A stretch of DNA of 64,000 nt, from positions 124,001 to 188,000 of the forward strand of contig CAVXZG010000004.1 of assembly GCA_963766375.1 (NCBI GenBank), given 5' to 3'. Positions 25,397 through 34,601 of the stretch are shown here, one piece after another. Positions within the stretch are counted from its first letter, which is position 1. Each line of letters begins with the position of its first letter. The stretch is from AC-32 sp963766375. Lineage in GTDB: Bacteria > Actinomycetota > Thermoleophilia > Gaiellales > Gaiellaceae. The notes beneath the pieces are model-generated. The model was not told the origin of the DNA and did not search any database. It saw only the letters and a list, made by a program, of their open reading frames with translations. The translations under genes were made by a program, and so were the position numbers.

Positions 25397-26547
25397 CGAG
25401 CGGCCTCCACGTAGGCGCGCACTCGCGCGTGATCCTTGATTCCGGGAGTCGTCTCCAGGCTCGAGCTCGCGTCCACCGCCCAGGGACGAACACGCTCGAT
25501 CGCCGCGCCAACGTTCGCCGGCGAGAGCCCGCCGGCGAGCACAACGCGGCCCTGCGCCGACCGCGCGCGCTCGAGGTGATCGGGGTCCTCTTCGAGCCAA
25601 GGAAGATCGAGGACGCTCGCGACCTCACGGCCGTTCCGCAACAGCACCCCGTCCCGGGAGCGATGGCCGTTCTCTCGTCCGTAGAGCTGGACGAGATCGG
25701 CGCCGTCGTCGGTGACCTCGCCGACATGCACGGCGACCGAAAGCATCGTCTCGGGCACGGGCAGCACCCGTGGAGCACGCCGCGGCGTCTCCTCGGCCAG
25801 CACGAAGCCGGCGAGATCGGCCCCGGCTTCGGCGGCGGCCGCGACGTCCTCCTCCCGCGTCAGGCCGCAGACCTTCACCAGTGGGCGTGAGATCAACTGG
25901 GCCAGCTTCGCCGCCGGGTCGCCGGCCCGCATCAGCGCGGAGCCGACGAGCACCGCCCCGGCGCCCGCGAGCTCGGCCTCGGCGCCGTGGGCGCGCGCTG
26001 AAATGCCGCTCTCGGCGACCACCACCCGATCGCCCGGCGCGGACTCGACGAGCTCGAGCTGGGCACGCCGGTCGATCGCGAAGGTGTCGAGGTCGCGTGC
26101 GTTGATCCCGATCGGGTCGGCGCCGAGCTCGACGGCGCGCCGGAGCTCATCCGCGTCGTGCGCCTCGACGAGGGTGTCGAGCCCGAGCTCCGCGGCGGCG
26201 TGCATCAGGCGGCTCGCCTGACCATCGTCCAGGTCTCGCAGGAGCAACAGCACGGCGTCGGCGCCGGCCTCGCGCAGCCCCGCGAGCTGCGTTGCCTCTC
26301 GGAAGAAGCCTTTCGCGAGCAGCGGCAGCGCCGCCGCCTCGCGCGCCGCCCGCAGATCGTCGAGCGAGCCGCCGAAGCGCTCGTCTACGAGGATCGAGAC
26401 CGCTGCGGCGCCCGCGCGCTCGAACGAGACCGCCAGGGCGGCCGGATCCGCGTCGGGCCGGAGATCTCCGGCCGAGGGCGAGCGGCGCTTGACCTCGGCG
26501 ATCGCTGCGAGGCCCGGCTCCGCGAGTGCGACGCGGAAGCGCCCCAT
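25387..26547 (-). CDS. trpCF: Bifunctional TrpC-TrpF fusion
   Basis: 386 residues. The N-terminal half (about 1-215) is indole-3-glycerol phosphate synthase: AIAEVKRRSPSAG, LLAKGFFRE, IGINARDLDTF and VVAESGIS. The C-terminal half (about 220-386) is phosphoribosylanthranilate isomerase: VKVCGLTREEDV with the catalytic Cys, and the end VDASSSLETTPGIKD. The two steps convert phosphoribosylanthranilate to indole-3-glycerol phosphate. Actinobacteria usually have a separate trpC and the dual-function PriA, so the fusion is unusual here. The start overlaps the trpD stop (ATGA). The TrpC part begins close to its core and lacks the usual N-terminal 40-50 residues. Confidence 0.92.
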   Translation of the reverse strand: MGRFRVALAEPGLAAIAEVKRRSPSAGDLRPDADPAALAVSFERAGAAAVSILVDERFGGSLDDLRAAREAAALPLLAKGFFREATQLAGLREAGADAVLLLLRDLDDGQASRLMHAAAELGLDTLVEAHDADELRRAVELGADPIGINARDLDTFAIDRRAQLELVESAPGDRVVVAESGISARAHGAEAELAGAGAVLVGSALMRAGDPAAKLAQLISRPLVKVCGLTREEDVAAAAEAGADLAGFVLAEETPRRAPRVLPVPETMLSVAVHVGEVTDDGADLVQLYGRENGHRSRDGVLLRNGREVASVLDLPWLEEDPDHLERARSAQGRVVLAGGLSPANVGAAIERVRPWAVDASSSLETTPGIKDHARVRAYVEAARCS

Positions 26548-27572
26548 CAGGCGGGCACTTCCGTCGCTTGCGAGAAGACGACAAGCTCGTCCAGCCGGGC
26601 CGCAGCCGCGCCCGAGTCGATCGCCTCGCGCGCGAGCTCGAGGCCCTCCGCGAGGTCGTCCCCATGGCCGGCCGCGGCAAGCGCACCCGCTGCGTTGAGC
26701 AGGATCGCCGAACGGGGGCCTCCGCGTTCACCGCGGAAGACGGCTCTCACCGCTGGCGGCGTTCTCGGCCGGAGTGCCGCCCCGCAGGTCGGCCGGGTCA
26801 CAACGCGGCACGCCGAGCTCGAGCGGGTCGATCTCGCGCTCCCGCACGTGTCCGTCGGCGACCTCGCAGACGAGGTTCGGGCCCGCCGGAGACAGCTCGT
26901 CGATCCCACCGGCCCCGTGGACGACGAACGCGCGGCGCGCTCCGAGCTGCGCGAGCACCTCCGCGATCGTGCGCACGAGCGAAGGCGCGTAGACGCCGAC
27001 CACCTGCGCCCGCGCTCCTGCGGGGTTCGTCAGCGGTCCGAGCAGGTTGAAGACCGTTCTCACCGCGAGCTCCCGCCGCACCGGCGCCGCGTGGCGCATC
27101 GCGGGGTGGTGAGTCGGCGCGAACAGGAAGCCGAAGCCGAGCTCGTCGATCGAGCGCTCGATCCGGGCCGGCGGCAGCTCGAGCCTGAAGCCCAGCGCCT
27201 CGAGCACGTCTGCGGAACCTGAGGCCGAGGAGACCGCGCGGTTGCCGTGCTTGGCGACTCCGGCGCCGGCCGCCGCCGCGACGAGGGCCGCGGCCGTCGA
27301 GATGTTGATCGTGCCCATGCCGTCCCCGCCCGTGCCGGCGGTGTCCACCAGGTCCTCCCGCTTGGGCCGAACCGCGAGCACGTGCGCGCGCATCGCCTCG
27401 GCGCAGCCCGCGATCTCGTCGGCGGTCTCGCCCTTCAGGCGCAGCGCGACGAGCAGGCCACCGATCTGCGCGGAGGTCGCGTCGCCTTCCATCACCTCGT
27501 TCATGACCTCGCGCGCCTCTGCCCGCGAGAGATCGTGGCCGTCGAGTAGCCGGGCCAGAGCCTGCTGCACCG

Positions 27573-27576
<4 letters not shown>
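26547..27576 (-). CDS. trpD: Anthranilate phosphoribosyltransferase, one frame break
   Basis: About 343 residues. It transfers phosphoribose from PRPP to anthranilate. The PRPP/Mg site is seen in DLVDTAGTGGDGMGTINIST and GVAKHGNRAVSSASGSADVLE, and the anthranilate-binding region in HHPAMRHAAPVRREL and FNLLGPLTNPA. Near 26755 the frame shifts: after GGTPAENAA the protein continues in another frame as VRAVFRGERGGPRSAILLNAAGALAAAG to TGA 26547-26549. This is the normal TrpD C-terminus, so an indel is likely. Starts with GTG 27576 in an overlap with trpG. Confidence 0.92.
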
Positions 27577-28132
<556 letters not shown>

Positions 28133-28136
<4 letters not shown>

Positions 28137-29368
28137 GCACGCGCCTCCGCGAGCTCGATCGCCGTTTCGAGGGCCGCGAGCTTCCGCAGGCACTCATCGT
28201 GCTCGGCCGCCGGGTCCGAGTCGGCCACGATGCCCGCGCCGGCCTGAAGGAGCGCAACGCCGTCGTCCAGCACGATCGTCCGGATCGCGATACAGGCGTC
28301 GAGCGCCTCCCCGGGCAGCGCATAGAGCACGGCGCCTCCGTAGGGGCCGCGACGGTAGCGCTCCAGCTCGGAGATCAGCTGCATCGCCCGCACCTTCGGC
28401 GCGCCCGACACGGTCCCGGCCGGGAAGCAGGCGCGCAGGAGGTCGAAGTGCGAGACATCGGCCTCGAGCTCGCCGACGACTTCGGAGACCAGGTGCGTGA
28501 CGTGCGAGAAGCGCTCCGGCTCGAGGTGGCGCGCGAGCCTCACCGTGCCGGGCCGGCAGACTCGCGAGAGATCGTTGCGGCCCAGGTCGACCAGCATCAC
28601 ATGCTCCGCCCGGTCCTTCTCCGAACCAAGCAGCCGCTCCGCGTCGCCCTCGCCGGGGTGGGTCGTCCCGGCGATCGGGTTCAGCGAGGCCTGTCGCCCG
28701 TCGGCCTTGACGAGCGTCTCCGGCGAAGAGCCGACCAGGGCCAGCCCGTCGAGCTCGAGCAGGAACAGGTACGGCGAGGGGTTGACGCGGCGCAGGGAGC
28801 GGTAGAGCTCGAGCGCGGAAGCCGAGGTCGGCCGCTCGGCCCGCTGGGAGAGCACGATCTGGAAGGCGTCGCCGTTCCGGATGTGCTCCTTCGCACGGAC
28901 GACCGCCCGTTCGTACTCGTGCCGCGAAGGCAGGCGACGCGTAGCGCCGCCCTTGGCACGCGGCTCGGCCGCTGCGGGGGAGGGCTGCGGGCCCGCGAGC
29001 AGACCGGAAACCGCGCTCGGCTTGCCGCAGAGCACCTCGGCCATCCCCAGGCCGTGGTCGAAGCGGATGAGGGTGTCCGCGATCACGAACCGGCTCTCTG
29101 GCAGCCCGCGCCCGTCCTCGGGCAGCGGGACCGTCGGCTCGAGCCGGGCCGCGTGGTCGTACCCGAGGTAGCCGACAACCGGCCGCCCGCATGCCTCGGC
29201 CTCCGCGAAGTTCACGACCCGCGAGCCCGCGCCGACGAACGAGTGGCGGCCCAGCCGCCCCTTCTCGACCGACTCGAGGAGGAAGCTCGCGCGCCCCTCT
29301 TCGCGTAGGCGGAGGTACGCCCCGAGGGGGGTCAGCAGGTCGGTTGAGACGACGGTCAATGCATTCAT
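28133..29368 (-). CDS. trpE: Anthranilate synthase component I
   Basis: 411 residues, shorter than the roughly 500 usual because the N-terminal regulatory half is compact. The chorismate-binding core is complete: VRAKEHIRNGDAFQIVLSQR, SPSPYLFLLELDG-like NPSPYLF, PIAGTTHPGEG, LVDLGRNDLSRV, CFPAGTVSGAPKVRAM and VLYALPGEALDACIAIRT. It makes anthranilate from chorismate, first step of the pathway, and is normally feedback-inhibited by Trp. ATG 29368 follows directly on the attenuator hairpin (29381-29400) and its T-tract. Confidence 0.95.
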
Positions 29369-29375
29369 GGCAAAC

Positions 29376-29400
29376 AAAAAGACCCTCCAGCTGGAAGGTC
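29376..29400 (-). terminator. trp operon attenuator
   Basis: On the minus strand GACCTTCCAG (29400-29391) pairs with CTGGAGGGTC (29390-29381) with one G-T-type pair, followed by TTTTTG. It lies between the leader peptide stop and trpE. An alternative upstream pairing is available between GAGCGGGGCG (29456-29447) and CGTTCCGCTC (29414-29405). That is the arrangement needed for ribosome-dependent attenuation. Confidence 0.85.
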
Positions 29401-29432
29401 GAAAGAGCGGAACGAGTTGCGTCTAGATCAGG

Positions 29433-29498
29433 TCAGCCGACGCTCCCGCCCCGCTCGTGGCGCCATGCCCAGCCCCAGCTGCGAGAGACGGAAGTCAT
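29433..29498 (-). CDS. trpL: trp leader peptide with three Trp codons
   Basis: A 21-residue frame, ATG 29498 to TGA 29433-29435, carries Trp at positions 8, 10 and 12 in the run SWGWAW. It lies 64 nt before trpE and is followed by a transcription terminator, so it is the classical leader that senses charged tRNA-Trp: stalling at the Trp codons would favour read-through. ATG 29498 is only 7 nt from the proposed -10 box, so the mRNA may start at the AUG (leaderless). There is no Shine-Dalgarno site. Confidence 0.88.
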   Translation of the reverse strand: MTSVSRSWGWAWRHERGGSVG

Positions 29499-29505
29499 CG
29501 CCCAC

Positions 29506-29535
29506 AGCGTAGGTGCCGCCCGGGTGGCTAGTCAA
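29506..29535 (-). promoter_or_regulatory. trp operon promoter
   Basis: The -35 TTGACT (minus strand, 29535-29530) and the -10 TACGCT (29511-29506) are separated by 18 bp. The expected transcription start falls at or within a few bases of the trpL AUG (29498). Confidence 0.6.
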
Positions 29536-29575
29536 GTGATTCACGAGGGTTGACACGCCAGGCACACTGAGGGCC

Positions 29576-30379
29576 GTGAAGGGGTCACTGCTGCAGCTGC
29601 TTGGCTCGCCGCGCCGACGCCGCAGGCTCACGCGCATCGCCGTCGCTCTCGTCGTGGCGGGCGCCGTCGCGTTCGGAGTGACGCTCCTGACGCTGAACGA
29701 GAGCCCGCAGACCAAGGAGGTCTTCGAGCCGGGCAAGCCCGTGGTGACGGACAACCAGAAGCCCGTTCGCCTCGGTAAGGCCGACCGGCGCGCGATCGGC
29801 AGAACGCTCGTGGCGTTCGTGCGCAACGGGGTAGCACAGCAGGATCTCACCGCCGCCTACGACCTCGTCACTCCGGCCTTCCGCGGCGGCTCCACGCGGG
29901 CGCAATGGCGGAAGGGAGCCTCGCCGGTCTACGTCTACCCCGCCGTCACCCGGCGCATCGCCGGGAACTGGCGCGTCGACTACGCCTACCGCGGCCAGGT
30001 CGGGGTCGCGATGATGCTCTCGTCCACGCGCCCGCGCAAGGTCGGCCAGATCATCTTCCACGGCGAGCTGCGCAAGCGTCGCGGCAGCTGGCTTGTCGAT
30101 TCCTTCGCGCCCGTGGCGACGTTCTCGCCGATCGGCGTCGGCCGCCAGCACGAGACCGGGCCTGCCGACTACGCCGGCGGGTCGCGGGCGGAGGTCTACT
30201 CGCAAGAGGCGGCGCTCAGCCCCCTCTGGATCGTCGTGCCCGTGGGCCTGCTGGCGCTCGTGCTGCTCGTTCCGCTCGGGTTCGTGCTCTCGTCGCGGCT
30301 GCGCGATCGCCGCGTCGCCCGTGCGCACGAGGCGACGCTGCCCAAGACGCTGCCGCCGCTGCCAACGCGCCGCGGCTAG
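29576..30379 (+). CDS. Two-helix membrane protein of unknown family, paralogue 1 of 3
   Basis: 267 residues from GTG 29576. A basic N-terminus (SPRRRRRLTR) and a transmembrane helix (IAVALVVAGAVAFGVTLLTL) are followed by an extracytoplasmic domain of about 150 residues with FEPGKPVVTDNQKP, AAYDLVTPAFRGGSTRAQWRKG and SWLVDSFAPVA. A second helix follows (LWIVVPVGLLALVLLVPLGFVL), then a basic tail ending LPPLPTRRG. The same plan recurs at 45012 and, without the second helix, at 44424. The extracytoplasmic domain may be NTF2-like, judging only by the spacing of its motifs. Function not recognised. Divergent from the trp operon. Confidence 0.7.
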   Translation: MKGSLLQLLGSPRRRRRLTRIAVALVVAGAVAFGVTLLTLNESPQTKEVFEPGKPVVTDNQKPVRLGKADRRAIGRTLVAFVRNGVAQQDLTAAYDLVTPAFRGGSTRAQWRKGASPVYVYPAVTRRIAGNWRVDYAYRGQVGVAMMLSSTRPRKVGQIIFHGELRKRRGSWLVDSFAPVATFSPIGVGRQHETGPADYAGGSRAEVYSQEAALSPLWIVVPVGLLALVLLVPLGFVLSSRLRDRRVARAHEATLPKTLPPLPTRRG

Positions 30380-30401
30380 TCGCGAAGTTACGCTGGCAGC
30401 G

Positions 30402-31553
30402 ATGTCGCGTTCCGTGATCGTCTCTGCCGTGCGCACGCCTTTCGGGCGGCTCGGCGGCGCACTCGCGAAACGCGAGGCAACCGAGCTCGGCGCGATTGCG
30501 ATCCGAGCGGCTCTCGACCGGGCCGGTGTCGAGAACGACGAGGTCGAGTACGCGATCATGGGTCAGGTGCTGCAGGGCGGCGCGGGCCAGGCACCCGCGC
30601 GACAGGCCACGGTCGGCGCGGGACTGCCGGTCGAGGTGCCTTCCGACACGATCAACAAGGTTTGCGCCTCGTCGATCCGCGCGGTCGAGATCGCCGACCA
30701 GATGATCCGCGCAGGCGACGTACAGGTCGTCGTCGCCGGCGGGATGGAGTCGATGTCCAACGCCCCGTACGCGCTCAAGCGCGCCCGCTTCGGGTACAAG
30801 CTCGGCGACGGAACGCTGATCGACCTGATGATCCATGACGGCCTCACCTCGACCTTCGACGGGAAGCACATGGTCGAGCAGGCATCCTTTGTCTCCCGCG
30901 AGCTCGGCATCTCCCGCGAGGATCAGGACGCCTGGGCGCTGCGGTCGCACGAACGCGCGGTCAAGGCGATCGACGGCGGGCTCTTCGATCCGGAGCTCGT
31001 GCCTGTCGGCGATGTCGCGGTGGACGAGGGGCCGCGACGCGACACCTCGATCGAGAAGCTCGCCCGCCTGAGGCCCGTCTTCGATCCCGAGGGCACCACC
31101 ACGGCCGGCAATGCACCCGGCGTGAACGACGGCGCCGGCGCCCTCGTGGTGACGAGCGAGGAGTTCGCGCGCAGGCGGGGACTCGACGTGCTGGCGACGA
31201 TCGTCTCGCAGGGATACGTGGCTGACGACTTCGCCTACCTCGCCCGCACACCGGCGAAGGCGAGCGCGATCGCGCTGGAAAAGGCAGGTAAGTCGATTGA
31301 CGATGTCGAGCGAGTCGAGCTGAACGAGGCGTTCTCGTCGGTGGTGCTGAACTCGACCAAGCTGCTGGGGGCAGATCCTGAGCGCGTGAACGTGAACGGC
31401 GGCGCGGTCGCGCTCGGGCATCCGATCGGCGCGTCGGGCGCGCGCATCCTCGCGACCATGATCCACGAGCTGAGGCGCAACGGCGGCGGCCTCGGCCTGG
31501 CGGCGATCTGCTCGGGCGGCGGCCAGGGCGATGCGCTTCTCATAGAGGTCTGA
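30402..31553 (+). CDS. Acetyl-CoA C-acyltransferase (thiolase)
   Basis: 383 residues. Thiolase of the acetoacetyl-CoA/3-ketoacyl-CoA type. The nucleophile Cys88 is in NKVCASSIRAVE, His340 in ALGHPIGASGAR and the second Cys370 in CSGGGQG; all catalytic residues are present. It joins two acetyl-CoA or cleaves 3-ketoacyl-CoA. ATG 30402 is 22 nt after the preceding membrane protein. The 3-hydroxyacyl-CoA dehydrogenase at 32194 is two genes downstream on the same strand, supporting a shared pathway. Confidence 0.95.
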   Translation: MSRSVIVSAVRTPFGRLGGALAKREATELGAIAIRAALDRAGVENDEVEYAIMGQVLQGGAGQAPARQATVGAGLPVEVPSDTINKVCASSIRAVEIADQMIRAGDVQVVVAGGMESMSNAPYALKRARFGYKLGDGTLIDLMIHDGLTSTFDGKHMVEQASFVSRELGISREDQDAWALRSHERAVKAIDGGLFDPELVPVGDVAVDEGPRRDTSIEKLARLRPVFDPEGTTTAGNAPGVNDGAGALVVTSEEFARRRGLDVLATIVSQGYVADDFAYLARTPAKASAIALEKAGKSIDDVERVELNEAFSSVVLNSTKLLGADPERVNVNGGAVALGHPIGASGARILATMIHELRRNGGGLGLAAICSGGGQGDALLIEV

Positions 31554-31660
31554 GCGATGGTTCGGCGTCGCAGCGACATGCACAGCGGAGTCGGACGGAC
31601 GCCCGGGCCGAGCCCGACCGTCCTCTGTGTCGGCGTCGCGAGCGACGCCTTAGTCGAGGT

Positions 31661-32197
31661 GTGATCGCGCTCGAGGGTGACCGGGTCTCGCTGCGCCCGC
31701 TCCGGCCGGAGGAGCTGGACCTGGTCTGGGAGGCGCGGGTCAACGACGACACGGCTCCCTGGATGTCGACTCCGCAGGCCTACGAACGGCTCAAGCAGCG
31801 GGTGGCGAACTCCGGACGCTTCGTAGACGGCTGGCTCGACCTCGGAATCGAGGCCGACGGGCGGCTGGTGGGCGAGATCGACGCGAGGCAACCGCCGCGC
31901 TCGATGCCGCAGGGCGTCTACGAGCTGGGTATCTCGCTCTTCGACACGGGTGACCGCGGCCGGGGCCTCGGAACCGACGCGGTCCGGCTACTGACGCGCC
32001 ACCTGTTCGAGAACGAAGACGCCGACCGCGTTCAGGCCTCGACGTGGGTGGAGAATCGCGCGATGCGGCGGGTCTTCGAGAAGCTCGGCTTCACCGAGGA
32101 AGGAACCCTGCGCTCGTACATGCCCTCCGAGCGGGGTCGCGACGACTACGTCATGTATGCGATCACGAAGTGGGACCCCGGAGAGGACGGCGGATGA
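31661..32197 (+). CDS. GNAT family N-acetyltransferase (RimJ/RimL type)
   Basis: 178 residues. LRPLRPEELDLVWEARVNDD and VYELGISLFDTGDRGRGLGTDAVRLLTRHLF contain the acetyl-CoA pyrophosphate loop; ASTWVENRAMRRVFEKLGFTEEGTLR is the conserved C-terminal part of the RimJ/L branch. The substrate could be a protein N-terminus or a small molecule. GTG 31661 start; the stop overlaps the next start (ATGA at 32194). The 107 nt between thiolase and this gene show no clear terminator. Confidence 0.85.
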   Translation: MIALEGDRVSLRPLRPEELDLVWEARVNDDTAPWMSTPQAYERLKQRVANSGRFVDGWLDLGIEADGRLVGEIDARQPPRSMPQGVYELGISLFDTGDRGRGLGTDAVRLLTRHLFENEDADRVQASTWVENRAMRRVFEKLGFTEEGTLRSYMPSERGRDDYVMYAITKWDPGEDGG

Positions 32198-33024
32198 GGT
32201 TCGAACACGTGCTCGTAGTCGGCGCCGGCCAGATGGGCGGCGGGATCGCGCAGGTCATGGCCGCTTCCGGCCGCCGGGTCTCGCTGTACGACGCCGCGCC
32301 CGGAGCCGTCGAGCGCGGGCTCGAGACGATGCGCAAGAGCCTGGCGAAGCTCGCGGAGAAGGGCGGCCCGGACCCGAACGAGGTGCTGGCGCGGGTCGAG
32401 CCGGTCGAGGAGCTCGTTTCCGCCGACCTGATGGTCGAGGCGGTCGTCGAGGACGCGTCCGTCAAGGAGGACGTGTTCCGCCGGGCCGACCAGGCGCTGC
32501 CGCCCGAAGCGGTACTTGCCTCGAACACCTCCTCGATCCCGATCAGCTCGCTGGCTGCTGCGACCTCCCGGCCCGACCGAGTGATCGGAATGCACTTCTT
32601 CAACCCGGTGCCGGTGCTCAAGCTCGTCGAGGTCGTCCGCGGGCGCGAGACGTCGGACGAAACGGCCGAGGCGGTGACGGAGCTGGCGCGGGAGCTCGGC
32701 AAGACGCCGGCCGTCGCAAACGACTTCCCGGGGTTCGTCTCGAACCGGATCCTGATGCCCTACATCAACGAGGCGGTCTGGGCGCTACACGACGGTGTGG
32801 CCGAGGCTGAGGCAATCGACACGATCGCGAAGCTCGGCTTCAACCACCCGATGGGGCCGCTTGCTTTGGCCGATTTGATCGGGCTTGATACATGTGTTGC
32901 TATCATGGAGGTCCTGCGCGATGGGCTCGGGGATCAGCGCTACGAGCCCTGCCCCCTTTTGAGGGATCTTGCGGCCGCAGGCAAGGTGGGCCGCAAGTCT
33001 GGTGAGGGTTTCTTCATCTATTAG
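32194..33024 (+). CDS. 3-hydroxybutyryl-CoA dehydrogenase-like
   Basis: 276 residues. The NAD-binding motif VLVVGAGQMGGGIAQ, the catalytic region ASNTSSIPISSLA, the active His in RVIGMHFFNPVPVLKLVEVV, and the C-terminal domain FVSNRILMPYINEA and NHPMGPLALADLIGLDT identify a short-chain 3-hydroxyacyl-CoA dehydrogenase. It interconverts 3-hydroxyacyl-CoA and 3-ketoacyl-CoA, feeding the thiolase upstream. It is co-translated with the GNAT gene. Confidence 0.95.
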   Translation: MRFEHVLVVGAGQMGGGIAQVMAASGRRVSLYDAAPGAVERGLETMRKSLAKLAEKGGPDPNEVLARVEPVEELVSADLMVEAVVEDASVKEDVFRRADQALPPEAVLASNTSSIPISSLAAATSRPDRVIGMHFFNPVPVLKLVEVVRGRETSDETAEAVTELARELGKTPAVANDFPGFVSNRILMPYINEAVWALHDGVAEAEAIDTIAKLGFNHPMGPLALADLIGLDTCVAIMEVLRDGLGDQRYEPCPLLRDLAAAGKVGRKSGEGFFIY

Positions 33025-33069
33025 CCCACAAGCACCAATCCTCTCAAGCCGCCCCAGAAGGAGGATGCC

Positions 33070-34167
33070 TTGCGCCTCTTGCTCGTGGATGACGACGAAG
33101 GACTTCGTGCCTTGCTGCGCACGACCTTCGAGGCCGTGGACGTCGAGGTCGACGAGGCCGCCAACGCGGCCGCAGCCCGGGAGCGGATCGCCGCCGCCCG
33201 GCCGGACGGCATCGTGCTCGACGTCAGCATGCCCGGCATGGACGGCGCGGCCTTCTGCGCGCAGCTGAAAGGCTCCCGCGCCACCCGTGACATCCCGGTC
33301 GTGCTCTTGACCGGCTCGGACATGGCCACCGAGACGACGGCGCTCGAGGTCGGGGCGGACGCGTTCATGCTCAAGCCGTTCAGCCCGCTCGAGCTGCTGG
33401 CGGTCGTCGAGCGGCTGGCCGGCGGGCTGTACGCGACCCCGTTCCGTGCCAGCCGCAAGCGCGAGCCCGACGAGCAGTTGCTGCTCTATGCCCGCGACCT
33501 GCGCCACCTGCTCGAGCTCGAGCGCGGTCAGCGGCGGCTGCTCCAGGACGCCTACCACGAGACGGTGATGGCGCTCGCGAGCGCGCTGGAGTCGAAGGAT
33601 TCCGGCACCGGCGAGCATTCTCAGCGGGTTCACCACTACGCGGTCGAGCTCGCGCGCCAGGTCGCCCCCGAGATCGCCGACGACGAGAGTGTCGAGTACG
33701 GGTTCATGCTCCACGACCTCGGCAAGATCGCGATCCCCGACGAGATCCTCCAGAAGCCGGGAGCCCTCACCGCCGCCGAGTGGCGCCTGATGCAGACGCA
33801 CACCGTCGTCGGAGAGCAGCTTCTGCGAGGCGTGACCTTCCTGCGTGGGAAGGGCCTCGAGGTGGTCCGCTCGCATCACGAGCGCTGGGACGGCAAGGGC
33901 TACCCGGACCGGCGCGGCGGCGAGGAGATCCCGGTCGCGGCGCGCGTGTTCGCGGTCGCAGATGCGCTCGATGCGATGACGAGCGACCGCCCGTACCGGC
34001 CGGCGATGACGTGGGCCGCAGCGGGACGGGAGCTCGTGGCCCAGTCCGGCGCCCAGTTCGACCCGGCTGTCGTGGAAGCCTTCCAGGCCCGCGAGCGGAC
34101 GCTGCGCCGGATCCGGCGCCAGCTCACCGCGGTGCCGCCGCTACGAGCGGCCGCGAAGGCTTCTTAG
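33070..34167 (+). CDS. Response regulator with HD-GYP domain (c-di-GMP phosphodiesterase)
   Basis: 365 residues. The receiver domain (1-115) has the acidic pocket VDDDE, the phosphoacceptor Asp51 in GIVLDVSMPG and Lys102 in MLKPFSP. A linker helix (about 135-165) leads to an HD-GYP domain with all signature parts: HSQRV, HDLGK (His215-Asp216), HHE (269-271) and GKGYP (275-279). It should hydrolyse c-di-GMP when phosphorylated. TTG 33070 is fixed by AGAAGGAGG at 33057-33064. No kinase is adjacent; the nearest histidine kinase in the window is at 41022. Confidence 0.94.
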   Translation: MRLLLVDDDEGLRALLRTTFEAVDVEVDEAANAAAARERIAAARPDGIVLDVSMPGMDGAAFCAQLKGSRATRDIPVVLLTGSDMATETTALEVGADAFMLKPFSPLELLAVVERLAGGLYATPFRASRKREPDEQLLLYARDLRHLLELERGQRRLLQDAYHETVMALASALESKDSGTGEHSQRVHHYAVELARQVAPEIADDESVEYGFMLHDLGKIAIPDEILQKPGALTAAEWRLMQTHTVVGEQLLRGVTFLRGKGLEVVRSHHERWDGKGYPDRRGGEEIPVAARVFAVADALDAMTSDRPYRPAMTWAAAGRELVAQSGAQFDPAVVEAFQARERTLRRIRRQLTAVPPLRAAAKAS

Positions 34168-34175
34168 CAGGAGCG

Positions 34176-34601
34176 TTAGATCTCGGGCGGCGGCGGGGAG
34201 TCGGGCGTCGCCGTCTGGTGCCAGAGCACGATCTTGCCCTTCACGACGCGGAAGATCGCCGTGGCGTGCTGTCCCGGCCCGTCGCAGCGGCTGTTGCGCC
34301 GATCGCCGAGCTCGAAGGTCGCGGTCGCGGTGCGGCCGGCGGTCTTGATCGAGACGATCCGGCCCGCGCAGGGGAGCGAGGAGTTCCAGGCGACGGCCTC
34401 CGCGTGGGTCCGCAGCCTCAGCACCTGCCCGGGCTGAACGACCTCTGCGTTTGGCGCGAAGAGGTCGGCGGCGCGCTCGTTGTCGTCGGTGTTGAGCGCC
34501 TGGCTCCACGCGCGGACGACGCTTTCAGGAGAGGGGTTGCTCGACCCGCAGCCGGGGAGCAGGAGCGCCGCTGCCGCCAGCAGCGCCAGCCGGACGGTCA
34601 C
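34176..34601 (-). CDS. NTF2/SnoaL-like lipoprotein
   Basis: 141 residues. A signal peptide ends in the lipobox LLPGC (Cys18). The remainder (ESVVRAWSQALNTDDNERAADLFAPNA... ATAIFRVVKGKIVLWHQ) is an NTF2/SnoaL-like fold. Such lipoproteins are common in actinobacteria and may bind a small ligand outside the membrane. It overlaps the end of the Rieske oxygenase gene (ATGA at 34598-34601) and is therefore co-translated with it, an odd partner for a cytoplasmic oxygenase. Confidence 0.75.
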   Translation of the reverse strand: MTVRLALLAAAALLLPGCGSSNPSPESVVRAWSQALNTDDNERAADLFAPNAEVVQPGQVLRLRTHAEAVAWNSSLPCAGRIVSIKTAGRTATATFELGDRRNSRCDGPGQHATAIFRVVKGKIVLWHQTATPDSPPPPEI

